From Eonycteris spelaea (Eukaryota > Chordata > Mammalia > Chiroptera > Pteropodidae), in contig PUFA01000021.1 of assembly GCA_003508835.1 (NCBI GenBank), forward strand, positions 11,763,501 through 11,827,500: DNA of 64,000 nucleotides, given 5' to 3'. A program made the translations under genes and the position numbers. This document shows, one piece after another, positions 25,800 through 37,099 of the stretch. Each line of letters starts with the position of its first letter. The first letter of the stretch is position 1. The notes under the pieces are model-generated. The model was not told the DNA's origin and did not search any database. It worked only from the letters and a program-made list of their open reading frames with translations.

Positions 25800-26730
25800 T
25801 GTTTTCTTGAATAGAAATGTTCATAGTAGCCATTGATCAGATAACTGCCAACTGAAATATATAGTTTTTAAAACCAACAAAACAGAAATTGTAAAGAGTT
25901 ACAGAAAGTACAGAATTAGTTGGTTGAAGTTATCAAGAAGTGTGAAAGTTCAATAAATAAAACTAATATTTATACATTGCATATTACTACACATATCTAT
26001 GTTTATGAATATGCATATATGTGAGTATGTATATATGTTATTTTTCCTTAATCCGTCTCTCTTATTTCTTTTATAATACAGTGCTGGAAGGAAAACATTC
26101 ACAAAAACAAACATGATTGCAAGTAAAATACAGGATTGTAATTACTTCACATGTTAATTTTGTTTTACATCAGAGTAACCTAAAGAATCTTCAAATGGAA
26201 TAAATTATTCCCTTAATGTATCAGAATATTTATATGGAAATTTTTATGGAAGATACTCTAGGATGTTCGGGTTTGGTAACCTGTGACTATTTGTGTGGCA
26301 GTTAGCTATCATCTAAAAATAATTTTGAGAGAAATTGTATAGGCTCTTGGAAACTATAGAATCATTATTAAATTTAAGGATATAAATTTATGCAGAAATG
26401 CCCACCTAGTAAAATCACTTTATAGAAAATATTTTTTTTCTCCCTTAAATTAGATACCAATTTCACGGGGGCAAGGTCTGTATGTTTGTTAAAATAAGAA
26501 AAATTCCATTTCAAAATGACCTTGGGTGCAAGAAAAAGGTCAGGCTTCCCCCAGATTGAGTTTGCTCTTAAATAGATTAGGTCCCATGCTTGCATCTGAA
26601 CTATATATAAGGAGAAAGGGAGGGTGTTGATAATAAGGTCTACTGGGAATCTGGATCCTCAAAGGTAATAATGAATTACAGTATAAATATGAAGGATTTT
26701 AAGCAGTTGTCTTTGGTATATGTATAATTT
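25800..26730. other. AT-rich DNA without recognised features
   Basis: No gene or named repeat. A short AT/TG-rich low-complexity patch lies near 25985-26040. Confidence 0.5.
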
Positions 26731-26734
26731 TTTA

Positions 26735-27150
26735 TATTGCTACACTAATGAATGACCACAAATGTGGCAGCTTAAGAAAAACACATACTTATTATAGTTC
26801 TGTAGATTACAAGTCTGACGTGGATCTCACCGGGCTAAAAATGAGGCTGTATTTCTCTCCGTTGGCAATGAAGAAGAATTTACCTCCTTGAATTTTCTAG
26901 CTTTGGAGGCCACAGGCATTCCTCGGCATGGCACCTCCCTCCATCGAGGCTAACAAAGTTGCATCTCCCTGACATTCTTCCTTAGTCACATCTCCCTTTC
27001 TGACTACAGCCAGAAAAGTTTTTCTGCTTTTAAAGATATATGTGTTTATACTGGGTCTACATGAATAATCCAGGATAATCTCCCCATTTCAAAGGATGCA
27101 ATCACATCTACAAAGTACACAGACATCTTGGGGACCTTCCTTTGTTACCA
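26735..27150 (-). mobile_element. MaLR/MLT1-like LTR, antisense
   Basis: Forward text gives the reverse complement of an MLT1-type LTR. It starts with the complement of the LTR 3' end (ATTGCTACACTAATGAATG, ACCACAAATGTGGCAGCTTA), runs through TAGTTCTGTAGATTACAAG, GGCATTCCTCGGCATGGCA and AATAATCCAGGATAATCTCC, and ends near ACCTTCCTTTGTTACCATAA. It is a solo LTR with no partner seen. Confidence 0.75.
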
Positions 27151-27289
27151 TAATGTGCAATGTCAGTAATATTAATTATAGGTTCATAATGAGATTCTTC
27201 TCAATAATGACTTTTTTAAATATTACATTTTCTGGAAGATTAAAGTCACAGACATTATTTATAGTTAAGAAAAGTGGGCATGAGTTTTA

Positions 27290-27815
27290 ACCTGGCAATC
27301 ATAACAGTATATACAGTTCTGGAAACAATTAAACAGAAATCCTAGCAGCAGCCCTGAAAAGGTACATGTATTTCTCCAGGAGCAATCTGAGTGAATTCCT
27401 AACACTATATTTCAATGATCAAAATTAGAAAACTTCTATATAAAAATACATAAAAAATACTATTTCTGGGTATTTAGTAGTTATCTATGGTAAATCTGAC
27501 TCGAGCGGTGATAAACATGTACTAATATAATCAAACTTTAAAGTTTTGATTTAAATAGACAATAGGATTGTACAAGAGGTTTAGAAAGGAAACAAAAAAA
27601 TGAAACATAATTCAAAATTTGCCACTTCTTCTAAATATGATTATGAGCAAGTGATTAGCCACTACTAATTCAGAATTACTCATAGAATAAGTTTCCCAGG
27701 CTAGAACTGTTACTACTTAAACAACTAGAGAAGAGATGGCATAAAAAAGTGACCAAGACCAGGTAGGTGTTGCATTTCATGTCCTTTCTCAATTCCCTCT
27801 TTACCAATTTCTTTT
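27290..27815. other. AT-rich DNA without recognised features
   Basis: No recognisable gene or repeat. Confidence 0.55.
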
Positions 27816-27819
27816 AACT

Positions 27820-28024
27820 CTTTTAATTTTTTAAGTTAATTTTGCTAAGACATAAATGACATATAGCATCATATTAGTTTCAGGCATATGATAAATGATT
27901 CTCTATAAATATACATTGTGAAATGACTACCACAACATGTCTAGTAAACATCCATCACCACTAAAGTTATATTTTTTTGGTGACAACAAATTTTAAGATC
28001 TGCTCTCTTAGCACTTTTCAAAGC
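27820..28024 (-). mobile_element. older LINE-1 3' UTR fragment, antisense
   Basis: Forward text shows complement-strand L1 3'-UTR blocks: AAATGACATATAGCATCATA, TTAGTTTCAGGCATATGAT, AACATCCATCACCACTAAAG and TCTGCTCTCTTAGCACTTTT, in the order of mammalian L1 3' ends. It ends where a distinct, bat-type L1 3' end begins, so it was probably interrupted by that element. Confidence 0.7.
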
Positions 28025-28445
28025 TATGTCATAGTATTATTATTTTTTTAATTAAATTTATTGGAGTGACATTGGTTAACAAAATTATATAGGTTTCAGT
28101 AAATAATTCGGTAATACTTATATGTATATTGCATTGTACATTTACCACCCAAAGTCAGATCTCCTTCCATCACCATATGTTTGAACCCTTTTACCCTTTT
28201 CTCTCTTTCCTTTTTCCCTCTAGTAACCACCATATTGTTGTCTGTGCCCATGAGTTTTTTTCTTATTCATCTGCTGCTTTCAGTTTTATATTCATCATCG
28301 GTGAAATCATATGGTTTTTAACTTTTTCTGACTTATACACCTAGCAGAATCATCTCAAGCTATATCCATGTTGTCACAAATGGCCATATTTCATCTTTTC
28401 TTATGGCTGAGTAATATTCTATTGTATACATGTTCCTTTTATTTT
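28025..28445 (-). mobile_element. bat-type LINE-1 3' end, antisense
   Basis: Begins with a T run at the 3' terminus, then AATTAAATTTATTGGAGTGA, CATTGGTTAACAAAATTATA, CCCAAAGTCAGATCTCCTTC, GTAACCACCATATTGTTGTC and ATGGCTGAGTAATATTCTAT. This order matches the L1 3' UTR I associate with bats. It is heavily 5'-truncated, with no coding sequence. To my knowledge L1 activity has ceased in fruit bats, and A-tailed SINEs such as the 5S-derived ones would have relied on it. Confidence 0.75.
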
Positions 28446-28449
28446 TGAT

Positions 28450-29900
28450 TTATTATGAAGTACCTTCCTACACAGCATACAATCAATTGTTAACATCTAT
28501 GTGTGAAAAAATGTAGAATCCAGTTAGTTCTGTGAATAAAGTATTCCGTTTTCTGTAAGTCTTTAAACTTTATCATTTAGACTTCCTTCATATAATATAA
28601 TTACATACGGAGTAGGGGTAGAATTGGTTAAACATGATATTAGACATGTGACTGCATTAATTGGCCCTTTTCTCATTTGAAAGCACAGAGAGATTAAAAG
28701 GTTGATCATAATGCAAATACTAAAACTTATTTTTTCAGATTTATTATAAAAGACATACAATTGTGTAAAGTTTGGAGGAATCAAATTCCTCATAGTGGAA
28801 CAAACCATCATAGTAAGCAGATTAAGAGCCATGATCACCTTGTGGAAGAATTCAAATGCTAAGGGAATTAAAAGTCTATTGAAGTATAAAGGCAAAGAGT
28901 CCCCTAAACTTGTTTGGCTTTATTATCACATATTTAACAGTAATTTAATGTACAGATCTACTCATCCCTGATTTTCTTCTTTCCTTAATGGTCTTTAGGA
29001 ACCATATTGTTACTATGATTTTAATTTTAGCTTATTTTATCATATCGATCTAAAAAGATGAAATCAGGATCCATAGCTTCCTTAATGATTTGATTATTAA
29101 ATGAAAACCTATCACTTTCCAATGTTTAGCAAAATTTTTTGGAGATTTTAAAAATTCTCCCATGAATCATTCACAATCTCTCTTTTTCAATCCAAGTCAG
29201 AGTGATTTAGTTAATGCTCTGCTGACTTGTTATTTTTGAACTAATTTTCTACTGGGAACTTCTGTCAATAGAGTTCTTAAAAAGGATTTGTATTAAGCCT
29301 TCCACAGATACTCTGATATTAAAAGCATGTCTGAGTAAACAGGTGCATTCTGTGTAGTTAAAATCAAATGTTACTATAAACACGTCCAGCTGTGTAATCC
29401 AATTTGCTATTCTCTTTAGAGCTGATATAAAGGTCAAAAGATGCTTGGCTATATGGTTTGGGAACAGAATTATTTGTAGGTTATTTATTCTCCAGAAGTA
29501 GTGTAATATCTGCAGATAGACTGCATAAGTATTTCTTTAAAACTGCTTTGATCATAGAGTGACAACTGCTTTACATTTTCATCTCCTGTTGCCTTATACT
29601 ATGTACATGCAGAATCAATCCATTGTTATCATACGGCCAATTATAGAACCAAATCTTAATTTGTTTTTATTTTCTCCTTTTTAGTTATTATCTTGATTAT
29701 AACCAAGCTATGTTTTGTAATTTTAAAGAAATTCTCCAATTTTAACATCACATGCACTTTCAATTATTCTCATATCTGTATTAATTAAATAAAAACAATC
29801 ACTAACAGCTATAAATGATAACCGGGATGTATATTATATGGTCATACTAGTGTTCTAGGTGACATATAATTACAGAATGCTCATCTGAACTAATCAGCAT
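28450..29900. other. AT-rich DNA without recognised features
   Basis: No recognisable gene or repeat. A 110-codon reverse open frame at 28563-28895 has no family resemblance I can see, no nearby promoter or splice signals that stand out, and is not called. Confidence 0.55.
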
Positions 29901-29916
29901 TGTTCCAGCCACATAC

Positions 29917-29940
29917 CAGTGGTTCTCAAACGCCAGAGTA
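29917..29940. mobile_element. possible hAT terminal sequence
   Basis: CAGTGGTTCTCAAACGCCAG is the start expected of MER20/MER5-type hAT elements. I do not see the matching inverted end or an 8-bp duplication, so only a terminal remnant is suggested. Confidence 0.35.
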
Positions 29941-30000
29941 CACTGGCAATTTTTAATTTTTTTTTTTCAAATAGCGATACCCAGTTCACTGAGAGATTGT

Positions 30001-30070
30001 TCTCCCTCTCTCTCTCTCTTTCTCCCTCTCTCTCTGTCTCCTCTCTCTCTTTCTTTCTCTCTCTCCCCCT
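30001..30070. repeat. 70-base polypyrimidine tract, CT-rich
   Basis: A run of CT, CCCT and CTTT blocks with a single G (30036) in about 70 bases on the plus strand. It yields an Arg/Glu-alternating reverse frame and a Ser/Leu-rich forward frame, both artefacts. Such tracts can form triplex (H-DNA) structures in principle. Confidence 0.95.
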
Positions 30071-30149
30071 GCCCGGACTCAGTTTCTCAAACAACTCAGA
30101 TATGCAGCCAAAGTTGACAATGGATCAAAGTCAGCAGCACCAGAGAAAT

Positions 30150-32070
30150 GAGTGAATTATCCGTGCCCATGAAATGTCAGCAGCTGATTGATTTAACTGG
30201 AAAGTGGTTCCTGGCATTTAAACCGATTTTTCTCTAAAAGTGTAAGACTGGAATTAACATATTGAGATAAGGAGAAAAGAGAGTTTAGTTAATCCAATTA
30301 ACAGCAAAGGGAAAAATATCACCAGGGAAACTGTGATCTTCATGAAAGGAAGACTGATGCCTATTTTAAAACATTTAGAAACATTTTGAATGCATGAATA
30401 AATGAATAAACAAATAAGCAAATATTTGTTTTCTCTCATCCCAGCTTCAACATATTGTGATGAATTAAAAAGGGAAAAACCTTGTTATGCTTTCCATTTT
30501 CGAAAATATGTTTAACAGTGACAACAATTAGAAATTCCAATTTCATATTCTTTCATGATGGATAAAGAATTTCATAATAATTGGCAACAACTCAATACTT
30601 AAAACTATTGCTATTGATATATTATTTATACCAAATGACATTTTCATTAATAAAATAAAAATAGCTGATTTTATAGTTCAGATGTACAATTGAAATTGGT
30701 ACACTTGAATCTATAAACTGTATATTTCTGTGAAATACTTCTTTTATCAAAAATTTTGTAAGTAACAGTAGAAATAAAATAGGGAATCTCTTAGGTAAAG
30801 TATTTACTTACGGAAACTTTGAACTAAGAAAATTGAATTTTAATAGTTTGTTGTAAACTATTAATTGGATTATATACATTTTATAAGCTTTCTAAACTTC
30901 AGTTATCTTCTCACTAAAGTAGGTGAAATGTCATCCAGATGCACGTGGCATTCAGAGGATCAAAAATCATGAAATAAAATGACTAGGTTTGGGAGCACAG
31001 AAGCCTTGCAGAGACCAGTTAGAAACTTTTGTGATAGACTGAGGGATGAATTATTGAACCTTGAACTACTGGGGCAGACGGTGAGCAGAGATTACAAAGC
31101 AGCCTAGAAAGGGAGAAAAAAAAATGAAGGATGGAGATATGTTTGGTTTAGTATTTGTGATTCGGTAATGCCCTACTACCTGACTGGTTCCCTGCTTCTT
31201 GATAATGTCTTATTTTTGACAATTAATGATGTGATATGTCAATTATATCTCAATAAAAAGGAAAAGATTTTAGTAAAAACATGTGGAGATAACTTTAGTA
31301 TAAATGAGTTTAATACGTATTCGTTTTCTTAGTAAAATATGTCACACGCTTCTATACCTTACTTCGATGAGGGAATTAAACGATTAGAACAATATTAAAC
31401 ACTTGAAGAGAAGACAGTGAGTACTGAGAGGGAAACTGAATTTAGAAATCTACTGGGTGGAGAGAGAAGCCACTACTTTAGCTAGACTCACACTTAGAAA
31501 TATCTAGGGTTAGAGACATATGCACGACATGGGGAAAGGGCTGTGGTTAGTGTTTCAACTTCTCTCACCACTATCACCACAAGCCGAGCATGAAGCCAAC
31601 ACAAGAGCAACCATGAAGAATGCACAAACTGACAACAGCCAGACCTTTATGGGGTGGAGAGAGCAGGAATCTTTCCAGAAGCCTGTCACATATATGCCTC
31701 GGGGGCCCTGTGAATTTTTCTTGTTAGGAACAAAATCTTGCTTGGCAAAATTGTGATCTGTTTCATGTTATCAGAAGGTACACTTTTTAAAGAAATATCA
31801 TCCTATCAAAGTAGCATTAAAAAAATAATAAAATACCCAAGAAATGCTTATATACCTTAAAAAGATTCATAACTATGTCCAACAAAAGAGCATTTCCTGT
31901 GACTGTTTACTTCATAAAAACACAGAGAACTCTACAGGAAAATCCCTGTCTCAGGAAATTCAAGACCACCCCATAAAATTCTCATTGCTACTTATTCTAA
32001 CTGTAGATTAAAGGTTGGATTAGTAAAATTTAAAGGTATCTCAAGAACATAATACATTTTAGAAGTCTAA
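30150..32070. other. AT-rich DNA with few hints of repeats
   Basis: No gene. The stretch ending at about 31262 (ATATGTCAATTATATCTCAA, then TAAAAAG) looks like a sense L1-type 3' terminus, but the upstream sequence is not recognisable, so it is not called separately. A 78-codon forward frame at 31520-31756 is unassigned. Confidence 0.45.
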
Positions 32071-32079
32071 GATAATTAC

Positions 32080-32400
32080 AACTCTGGGCAGACGTTACTT
32101 TCCTTTGCATAGAAATAATTTCTGGGCCGAAAGCACTTCCATATCTAGTTCATCTATCATTCTTTTGATGGACAATGAAAATCCAGGTGTTGAGCGCCAT
32201 CACTATCTACCTGGCTGTATATAAAGGGCCCTTGTCAGCAAGCTCAGGCCATCATGTTTTAATATGGAAATGGGTAGCTTCTTCAGCAACATCGATGAGG
32301 AATTTGCATTGGCCTTCAGATTAGGGTGCTCAACCTTTTAATGATTGAATAAAGAAATGATGGTTTATTTTTCATTCAAAACTGTCTTCTTCGAAATTAA
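32080..32400 (+). mobile_element. possible solo LTR with TATA box and polyA signal
   Basis: A TATA-box match TATATAAAGG lies at 32218-32227 and a polyadenylation signal AATAAA at 32348-32353, only about 120 bases apart. A short TATA-to-polyA distance is typical of retroviral LTRs. Between them lies a 25-codon frame, ATG at 32264 to TAA at 32339-32341. The sequence is not an LTR I recognise, and the boundaries are a guess. The alternative is chance co-occurrence of short motifs. Confidence 0.35.
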
Positions 32401-32409
32401 GATCTCTAA

Positions 32410-32885
32410 AATAAATTCTTGCTGACTTTCATATTGGGAGTATGGGTGTCTTGAGCCTAACTCACCAAATCCCACAAAACTTCTTTGTTCTCCTACTCCT
32501 TTCCTTCCCCTAATTTCTAACTAGGGAAAGCGAGAAAACTTGAGAGCCTTCTTTAGAGTACTGGTTGTTAACCGTAATATGGGATCTCATCCTGAGTGAT
32601 TTCCACCCCCCCCCATCAGTGATCCAAAGAGTAGAAACAATAAATTCCCTGGTCCTTTGCTCTGATTTTACTTTATAAATCAAATATGACTTCTTTACCA
32701 GTTATCAGGCAAGGTATGATGTCACACAATGTCTAGATCCTTTAAGAGTGTTGAGTTACCCATCTTTTCATCTGGAATTATACTTTGTTGATATAGTGGG
32801 TTTTTTTTCATCTCCTTTATTATGTTGTGTCTCCCAACTCCTGTAACCAGACAACAGGACATTTACTGCTAGCTTAGGAGCATCA
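32410..32885. other. DNA without recognised features
   Basis: No recognisable gene or repeat apart from a C-rich run at 32604-32614. Confidence 0.5.
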
Positions 32886-32889
32886 TAGG

Positions 32890-33340
32890 AGTTATGGGTT
32901 AAATTGTGTCCTCAAAAAGCATATGTCAAAGTCCTAATAAATACCCTGTACCTAGAATGTAGCTCAATTGTGCAGAGAGTGTTAGAGACGTAATCCAGTA
33001 TGAAGAGCTCATTAGGGTAGTCTCTAATGCTACATGACTGGTGTCCTTCATAAAGGGGGAAATTGGAGTCGGGCATGCACATAGCAAGAACGCCATGCGA
33101 AGATGGAGGCAGAGGCTATGGCAGTCCTTCTTCTAGCCAATGAAGACCAAAGGCTGCCATAAAACTACCAGAAACAAGGGGAGAGTAGGAAATAGATTCT
33201 TCCTCACTGACTTCAGAAGGGACCAATTTTGCTAATACCTTGATCTCAGGCTTCTAGTATCCAGAACTGTGAAACAATAAATTTCTGTTCCTTGAGCCAT
33301 TCACTTTGTGGACCTATTTTCAGAATCCTAGCAAATAAAT
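32890..33340 (+). mobile_element. MaLR/MLT1-like solo LTR
   Basis: Classic order in the forward direction: TTATGGGTTAAATTGTGTCC, TCAAAAAGCATATGTCAAAG, ATGACTGGTGTCCTTCATAA, GCGAAGATGGAGGCAGAGGC, ACCTTGATCTCAGGCTTCTA and AACTGTGAAACAATAAATTT, ending near AATCCTAGCAAATAAATGA. The AATAAA polyadenylation signal is intact. One of the clearest LTRs in the window. Confidence 0.85.
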
Positions 33341-33344
33341 GAAT

Positions 33345-35025
33345 TAGATAACACATCTTTAAAAATCCTTTAGCCAAAAATAGAGATACATGGAGATCAG
33401 GGATACATAATTGAAGTCATCATAAATGTGAATAAGGCAACCGCCTCATTTTTTTGTATTCTCTTTAGGGTACGATCTTCCTGAAAATATTATTAGAGTT
33501 CTATGAATTTTCAGTTTGTAAAATTCTAAGTCATTCTAAATTTAATTCTATATAGATAGATATTCTTTTCTTTTCTTTAACCACCCATTAAAAATGAAGA
33601 CTTTTTAATCTCCATAGAAATTACTAAGGACACCAGATAAAGTTGTCCATCATGACAAATGTTTGACAAGATTTTGACCAATAAACTTAAAAATCAACAG
33701 ATATCATCTCTAATGGTCTGACATATTTCTCACATAAATACCTCTCAATAATTAATCACCTTTAATAAGTTCCCTTCTTAATGTTTTGGGCTGTGTTAAT
33801 AAATTTGGAATTAATATTTCTACATTCTTAAATAAAAGTGTATTCATGCTTTTACATTTTCCTTGCCTAAGGACCAAACTTTTCATGACTCACTCTCAGG
33901 ACAATGGGACAGTACTCGTTATAAAAACACAAATGATAACACAGCTGGATCAGACTTGAACATGATAATGTCTGAAACAATATTCATGAATTACTGATGC
34001 ATTCTGCCAATCTCAGAATGAAGATTATACTCCTTCCTTCTACAGAGATATTTTTATTCCTTCCTGCATTTCATCTAGATCTGCATCTCCCAAGTAAACT
34101 TTACTCAGATTTTCAGCTTTTAGCAAGGACAGAGCAATTGGCTAGCAATTTCTTTGGATAGAGCTTCTAAGTGAGACGGTGTGCCCTCCACACTTTGCCA
34201 AGGATGTGCTGGTGCACTAAGAATCAACTCAAATGGCAGGGCATCAGTACTTCTATGCTACACTACACTCGCTAATGGTGTTGGCACTTTGTTCTACTAG
34301 ATTTATATCCCAGCTTTGCTCTGTGGCATCTACTTTCGGACTGGCAAAAACAGACGAGCTTTGTCTGTTTTCTGACCACAAATTAAATGGTACTTCAGAT
34401 ACAGATATTCCTTTTACTTATTCATGATAATTCAGATCAACAAAATCTAATGTATGAATGAGCTTTCAGATCTTGCTAATCCCATTTATTTTTTGTGCTT
34501 GGGAGCTTTCAGACAATGCTGAAAGAAATAGTGATTTAGGTAAGTTAATTGTGTTCTTTAACTTAATGGAAATACTTTTATTACTTCACTTCTAAGGAGT
34601 TGTAGGTTGTAGTGGATACCATTTGTAAAGTTAAAAATATTTTCGTCTGTTCCTTGCAATCTAGGGATTTTTACACCAAAATCTGCATGAGACTTTATCA
34701 CAAGATTTCTGTATCAATTGAATTGACTTTTTCTTCCTTTTTTTTTTTTTTTTTTTTGGTTGAAGTGGTAAAGTACATTATTTCCTGGGTTATCTAAAAA
34801 ATCTTAAAAATGTAAGGGTTCTATCAATTTTGAGAATGGAGAAAAGCTTTGTCTAATGTTGCATTTTTTAAAATGAATTATTCTCTAAGATACTTCATGA
34901 AATGGAAGCAAAATTAATTGAACTGACTTTTGATTATTTTTCATTTTCTAGAATGTTTTCCTTTAAAACTATCCCAAGTCTAAAAATGTTTCATGCTTAC
35001 ATAGAAAAATAAATTCATTATTATA
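33345..35025. other. AT-rich DNA without recognised features
   Basis: No recognisable gene or repeat. A run of 20 T (34738-34757) lies inside a 61-codon frame that is therefore artefactual. Confidence 0.55.
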
Positions 35026-35029
35026 TAAA

Positions 35030-35200
35030 TGTAATGCATGCACACATATGTACATATATGTATGTATATGCACATACAAATACACACATGCACATATATT
35101 CATATATATGTAAATATGTTCTTATATACATCATAGATCCATATGCATGTATACCATATGTATATCCACAAATATTTATATGTATACAATATATATAGTA
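35030..35200. repeat. TATG/CACA low-complexity tract
   Basis: An irregular mixture of ATGTAT, CATATA and ACACAC blocks, seen directly. It is partly self-complementary. Confidence 0.75.
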
Positions 35201-35264
35201 TTTGTCATCTGGGGATCAGCTTCTGGCAGATATTTTTGAAAAAAAAATATTGTATATTATGTAG

Positions 35265-35425
35265 AGTATAGGTTTAGAATCTGACAGCTTCTAAGATTGA
35301 CTTTATTGATTACTAGTTATGCACTCTTGGCAAATAATTTAATTTTCTAAACCACTTTGCCACATCTATAATTGAGAAGACATATTTATTTCTGGCACAT
35401 TTTTGTTGGGATGTTCAAACATAAT
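35265..35425 (+). mobile_element. MIR SINE, 5'-core part
   Basis: Follows the MIR core: TAGAATCTGACAGCTTCTAA, TTACTAGTTATGCACTCTTG, GCAAATAATTTAATTTTCTA and TTGCCACATCTATAATTGAG. AT-shifted but in the correct order. Confidence 0.6.
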
Positions 35426-35749
35426 GCATATATGTATATAAACATATATATATATAGTGACAAGTATGGAACCTTCTATGCAACAAATGGTCAAAAATGT
35501 TGTTGCTATTTTCTTTTAAAATGATATATTGTATATATTTAACATACAGGCACTCAGATTTTAAAGTATATGAGTCGATAATGGTATTAATTTTTCTCTT
35601 AGAGAATAATTATTTTATTAGCTTCATATGTCATTATCCATATATAGGGTAATAGGGTTCCATGTAGAAATGGAATAGTATTTATATTAGAATTATTATT
35701 CCTATCCATGAGAGGCTTGCGATTCAAAATATGTTAAACATTTTGTATT

Positions 35750-36100
35750 TATACACTAGGACTTCTATAATATAATACCACAAACTAGGTGGCTTAAACA
35801 ATAAAAATGTATTATCTATATAGTTCTGGAGACCAGAAATCAGAGATCAAGGTGTTAGAAGGTTTGGGTTCTTCTGAAGCCTCTGTCTTCGGCTTGCCCA
35901 GGGCCACCAACTCGCTGTGTCTTCACATGGCTCTCTCTCTTTGTGCACACATGTTTGGTGTCTCTCTGTGTCCTAATCTCTTCTTATTATTAGATATATT
36001 AGATTAGGTCCACTTTAAAAATTTCATTTTAATCTAATTACCTCTTTAAAGACCCTGTCTCTGCTATGGTCACATTCTAAGACTTCAACAGGTGGATTGG
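35750..36100 (-). mobile_element. MaLR LTR (MLT1/MST-like), antisense
   Basis: Complement-strand LTR: ATAATACCACAAACTAGGTG, GGCTTAAACAATAAAAATGT, AGTTCTGGAGACCAGAAATC, AGATCAAGGTGTTAGAAGG, TGTCTTCACATGGCTCTCTC and TAATTACCTCTTTAAAGACC, all in the expected order. A 66-codon forward frame at 35807-36007 lies within it and is not a gene. Confidence 0.85.
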
Positions 36101-36109
36101 AGACAGGGA

Positions 36110-36590
36110 AACACAGATCAGTCCATAAAACATTGTTTCTTTTCTAGTGGAGAAAGCATCCATTCGATTGGAGTTTTCATTTCTTTTATGGAAAATCAGA
36201 AAAAGTACTGCATTCAAATATAAAACAATTTATTTTTTCCTGTATGTGACTGTCATTGGGCACCATGTGCATGTTCATATAAAAATAAAAGCTATTATAG
36301 CCACCATTTATTTGAACATGACCACGTGTGCTTATGTGTACTTTTAAAAAGATTATCTTACGAAAGAGAACAGTTTTATTGCTTTAATATGGAGATAGAC
36401 TAGACTGCCAGTGACCCGCATATGGTGTTAATTTAGGATTGTTTCAAACTCTGTTCAACTCTATAATATTGAGATGGAAGTCCAATAATCCCCAGCAGAG
36501 AGTATGACACAGATGAGTGAATATATGGTGCTCTCCCCAACATTTAGAGTGTAAACAAGCTTCCCATTTGAGAGAAGAGGATATTCTTCC
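36110..36590. other. DNA without recognised features
   Basis: No recognisable gene or repeat. Confidence 0.5.
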
Positions 36591-36599
36591 CCCTTTTAT

Positions 36600-36700
36600 T
36601 TTTTTAACAGTTTATTGAGGTGTAATTGAGCTGAAAATAAAAATTGGACACAATGTAAACCTGTAAAACCACTGCCATAATCAAGGTAATACACAAGACC
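36600..36700 (-). mobile_element. LINE-1 3' UTR fragment, antisense
   Basis: ACAGTTTATTGAGGTGTAAT followed by AATTGGACACAATGTAAACC and AACCACTGCCATAATCAAGG matches the complement of an older L1 3' UTR. It is short and truncated. Confidence 0.5.
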
Positions 36701-36704
36701 CTGT

Positions 36705-36895
36705 TTCAGACATAAGGACACAAAGACTGAAATGTAGGGTGGAGAAGGTATTTCATGCAAATGGTAACAGGAGAGCAGAGGCAGCTGTGTTTATATCACA
36801 AAACAGACTGTAAGTAAAACAAAACAAAACAAAAAACTGTCACTGAAGACAAAGAAGGTCCTTAAATAATGATAAAAGGATCTCTCTCATTAGTG
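36705..36895 (+). mobile_element. LINE-1 ORF2 remnant (endonuclease region), sense
   Basis: The blocks AAGGACACAAAGACTGAAAT, TTCATGCAAATGGTAACAGG, AGAGCAGAGGCAGCTGTGTT, AACTGTCACTGAAGACAAAG and AATGATAAAAGGATCTCTC are in the order of the L1 ORF2 endonuclease-domain coding sequence. It is broken by small insertions, including an AAAAC-repeat run at 36816-36836, and encodes nothing functional. Confidence 0.7.
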
Positions 36896-37099
36896 AAGTT
36901 TTGGGGATCAGGAAATCCACGGACTGAGGCCTCAGAGTTAAGGTAAACCCAACAATATTGATGGATATCAAGCAGCCCCTGCACATATGAAAACTTCCAG
37001 GGATCCTGATATTTGCCTTGGACCTTTGGGCCCAGGTAGAAATCACTTTTGTTACCAGAGGAATTCACTTTCTGTATTACATTTTGCTTATTTCTTAAG

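Noticed and set aside
28563..28895. A 110-codon reverse open frame as a gene
   Set aside because: No recognisable domain and no splice or promoter context; length is within chance for 64 kb in six frames.
29894..30155. Arg/Glu-rich and Ser/Leu-rich proteins on opposite strands
   Set aside because: Both are translations of the CT-rich tract.
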